Shown here piece by piece: positions 6,215 through 6,573 of a stretch of 6,573 nt of DNA (position 1 is its first letter; the number at the start of each line of letters is the position of its first letter). Under the pieces are notes generated by a model. The model saw only the letters and a program-made list of their open reading frames with translations. It did no database searches and was not told the DNA's origin. The DNA comes from Actinomycetes bacterium (GTDB lineage: Bacteria > Actinomycetota > Actinomycetes > Actinomycetales > Dermatophilaceae), in assembly GCA_023389095.1 (NCBI GenBank), contig JAEWFB010000141.1, positions 1 through 6,573 of the forward strand, given 5' to 3'. Both the position numbers and the translations under genes were made by a program.

Positions 6215-6553
6215 CTGACCCGTCGGGGCGCTGCCGGGCGTGTCGTCGCCCGGCGTCGTGCTCGGGCCCGACGCGTCGGTGGCGCCGGAGGTGGCGTCCT
6301 GCTTCATGGCCACGGCGCGGCGGTCGACGCGGATGGTGACGCCCTCGGCGATCTCGAGCCACGCGGTCGAGTCGTCGAGACGGCGCACGGTGCCGAAGAT
6401 GCCCGAGGAGGTCACGACCTCGTCGCCGACCGACAGGCCCGAGCTGAACTGCCGCATCTGCTTCATCCGCTTGTTCTGGGTCCAGAACAGCCAGCCGATG
6501 AGGAGCAGTGGCAGGAGGAAGATCAGCAACGAGAAGGACCCGTTGGAGTTCAT
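6212..6553 (-). CDS. yajC: Sec translocon accessory protein YajC
   Basis: YajC is a small single-span membrane protein found with the SecDF complex; its exact role is still uncertain. The 113-aa product has a short N-terminus, one hydrophobic segment at about 7-25, a basic cytoplasmic stretch (QNKRMKQMRQF, 26-36) and the family core GLSVGDEVVTSSGIFGTV (39-56), followed by a small beta-rich domain to about 84. Residues 85-113 form a disordered acidic tail rich in Thr, Ser, Pro, Gly and Asp, common in actinobacterial versions. The ATG at 6553 has GAAGGA 10 nt upstream, a usable but slightly distant ribosome-binding site. It is the first sec gene here. Only 20 bases lie upstream in the window, so its promoter, and ruvB which often precedes it in this group, cannot be seen. 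Confidence 0.95.
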   Translation of the reverse strand: MNSNGSFSLLIFLLPLLLIGWLFWTQNKRMKQMRQFSSGLSVGDEVVTSSGIFGTVRRLDDSTAWLEIAEGVTIRVDRRAVAMKQDATSGATDASGPSTTPGDDTPGSAPTGQ

Positions 6554-6573
6554 GTCAGCTCAATCCTTCGTGT

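Noticed and set aside
2641..6339. Plus-strand open frame of 1232 codons opposite secF and secD
   Set aside because: Its product is dominated by Arg, Gly, Asp, Glu and Val in monotonous runs, as expected when reading opposite high-GC genes with G/C-rich third positions. It mirrors genuine, family-matched SecD and SecF, and its frame has no domain I recognise.
56..6553. A new defence, mobile or biosynthetic system
   Set aside because: All five genes are recognised housekeeping genes in a standard actinobacterial order, with uniform composition and no integrase, transposase, phage or tRNA boundary.

Overview
This window is an ordinary, highly conserved chromosomal core region of a high-GC Gram-positive bacterium (Actinomycetota). 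The gene order yajC-secD-secF-apt-rel, the strong G/C bias at third codon positions, the GTG starts of secD and apt, and the Thr/Pro-rich insert in SecD all fit this group. The protein sequences suggest Micrococcales, perhaps the Intrasporangiaceae/Dermatophilaceae, but that placement is from memory and has not been tested. All five genes lie on the minus strand, so transcription runs from high to low coordinates, and coding density is close to 100%.

Layout in transcription order: yajC (6553-6212), secD (6204-4147) and secF (4143-2992) are separated by only 7 and 3 nt and are surely one translationally coupled unit encoding the accessory Sec translocon complex. A 73-nt gap with inverted repeats precedes apt (2918-2394, adenine phosphoribosyltransferase). 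A 28-nt gap separates apt from rel (2365-56, bifunctional (p)ppGpp synthetase/hydrolase). A perfect G+C-rich hairpin at 1-24, 31 nt past the rel stop codon, probably ends the transcription unit. No stretch above 100 bases lacks a gene. The long plus-strand open frames are antisense shadows of these genes.

Functionally, YajC, SecD and SecF act with SecYEG and SecA in protein export, and SecDF couples the proton-motive force to late translocation. Apt salvages adenine to AMP, using PRPP. Rel makes and degrades (p)ppGpp from GTP/GDP and ATP. Apt and Rel are linked through purine nucleotide balance; the link to the Sec genes is one of conserved neighbourhood only.

I found no new system. The points most worth checking are: (1) a near-ideal leaderless promoter placing the rel transcription start on the A of its ATG; (2) a perfect 9-bp-arm palindrome that covers the apt stop codon and the -35 region of that promoter; (3) an in-frame tandem duplication of 46-50 residues in the extracytoplasmic domain of SecD, with near-identical DNA, in a Thr/Pro-rich insert; and (4) a small inverted-repeat element between secF and apt.
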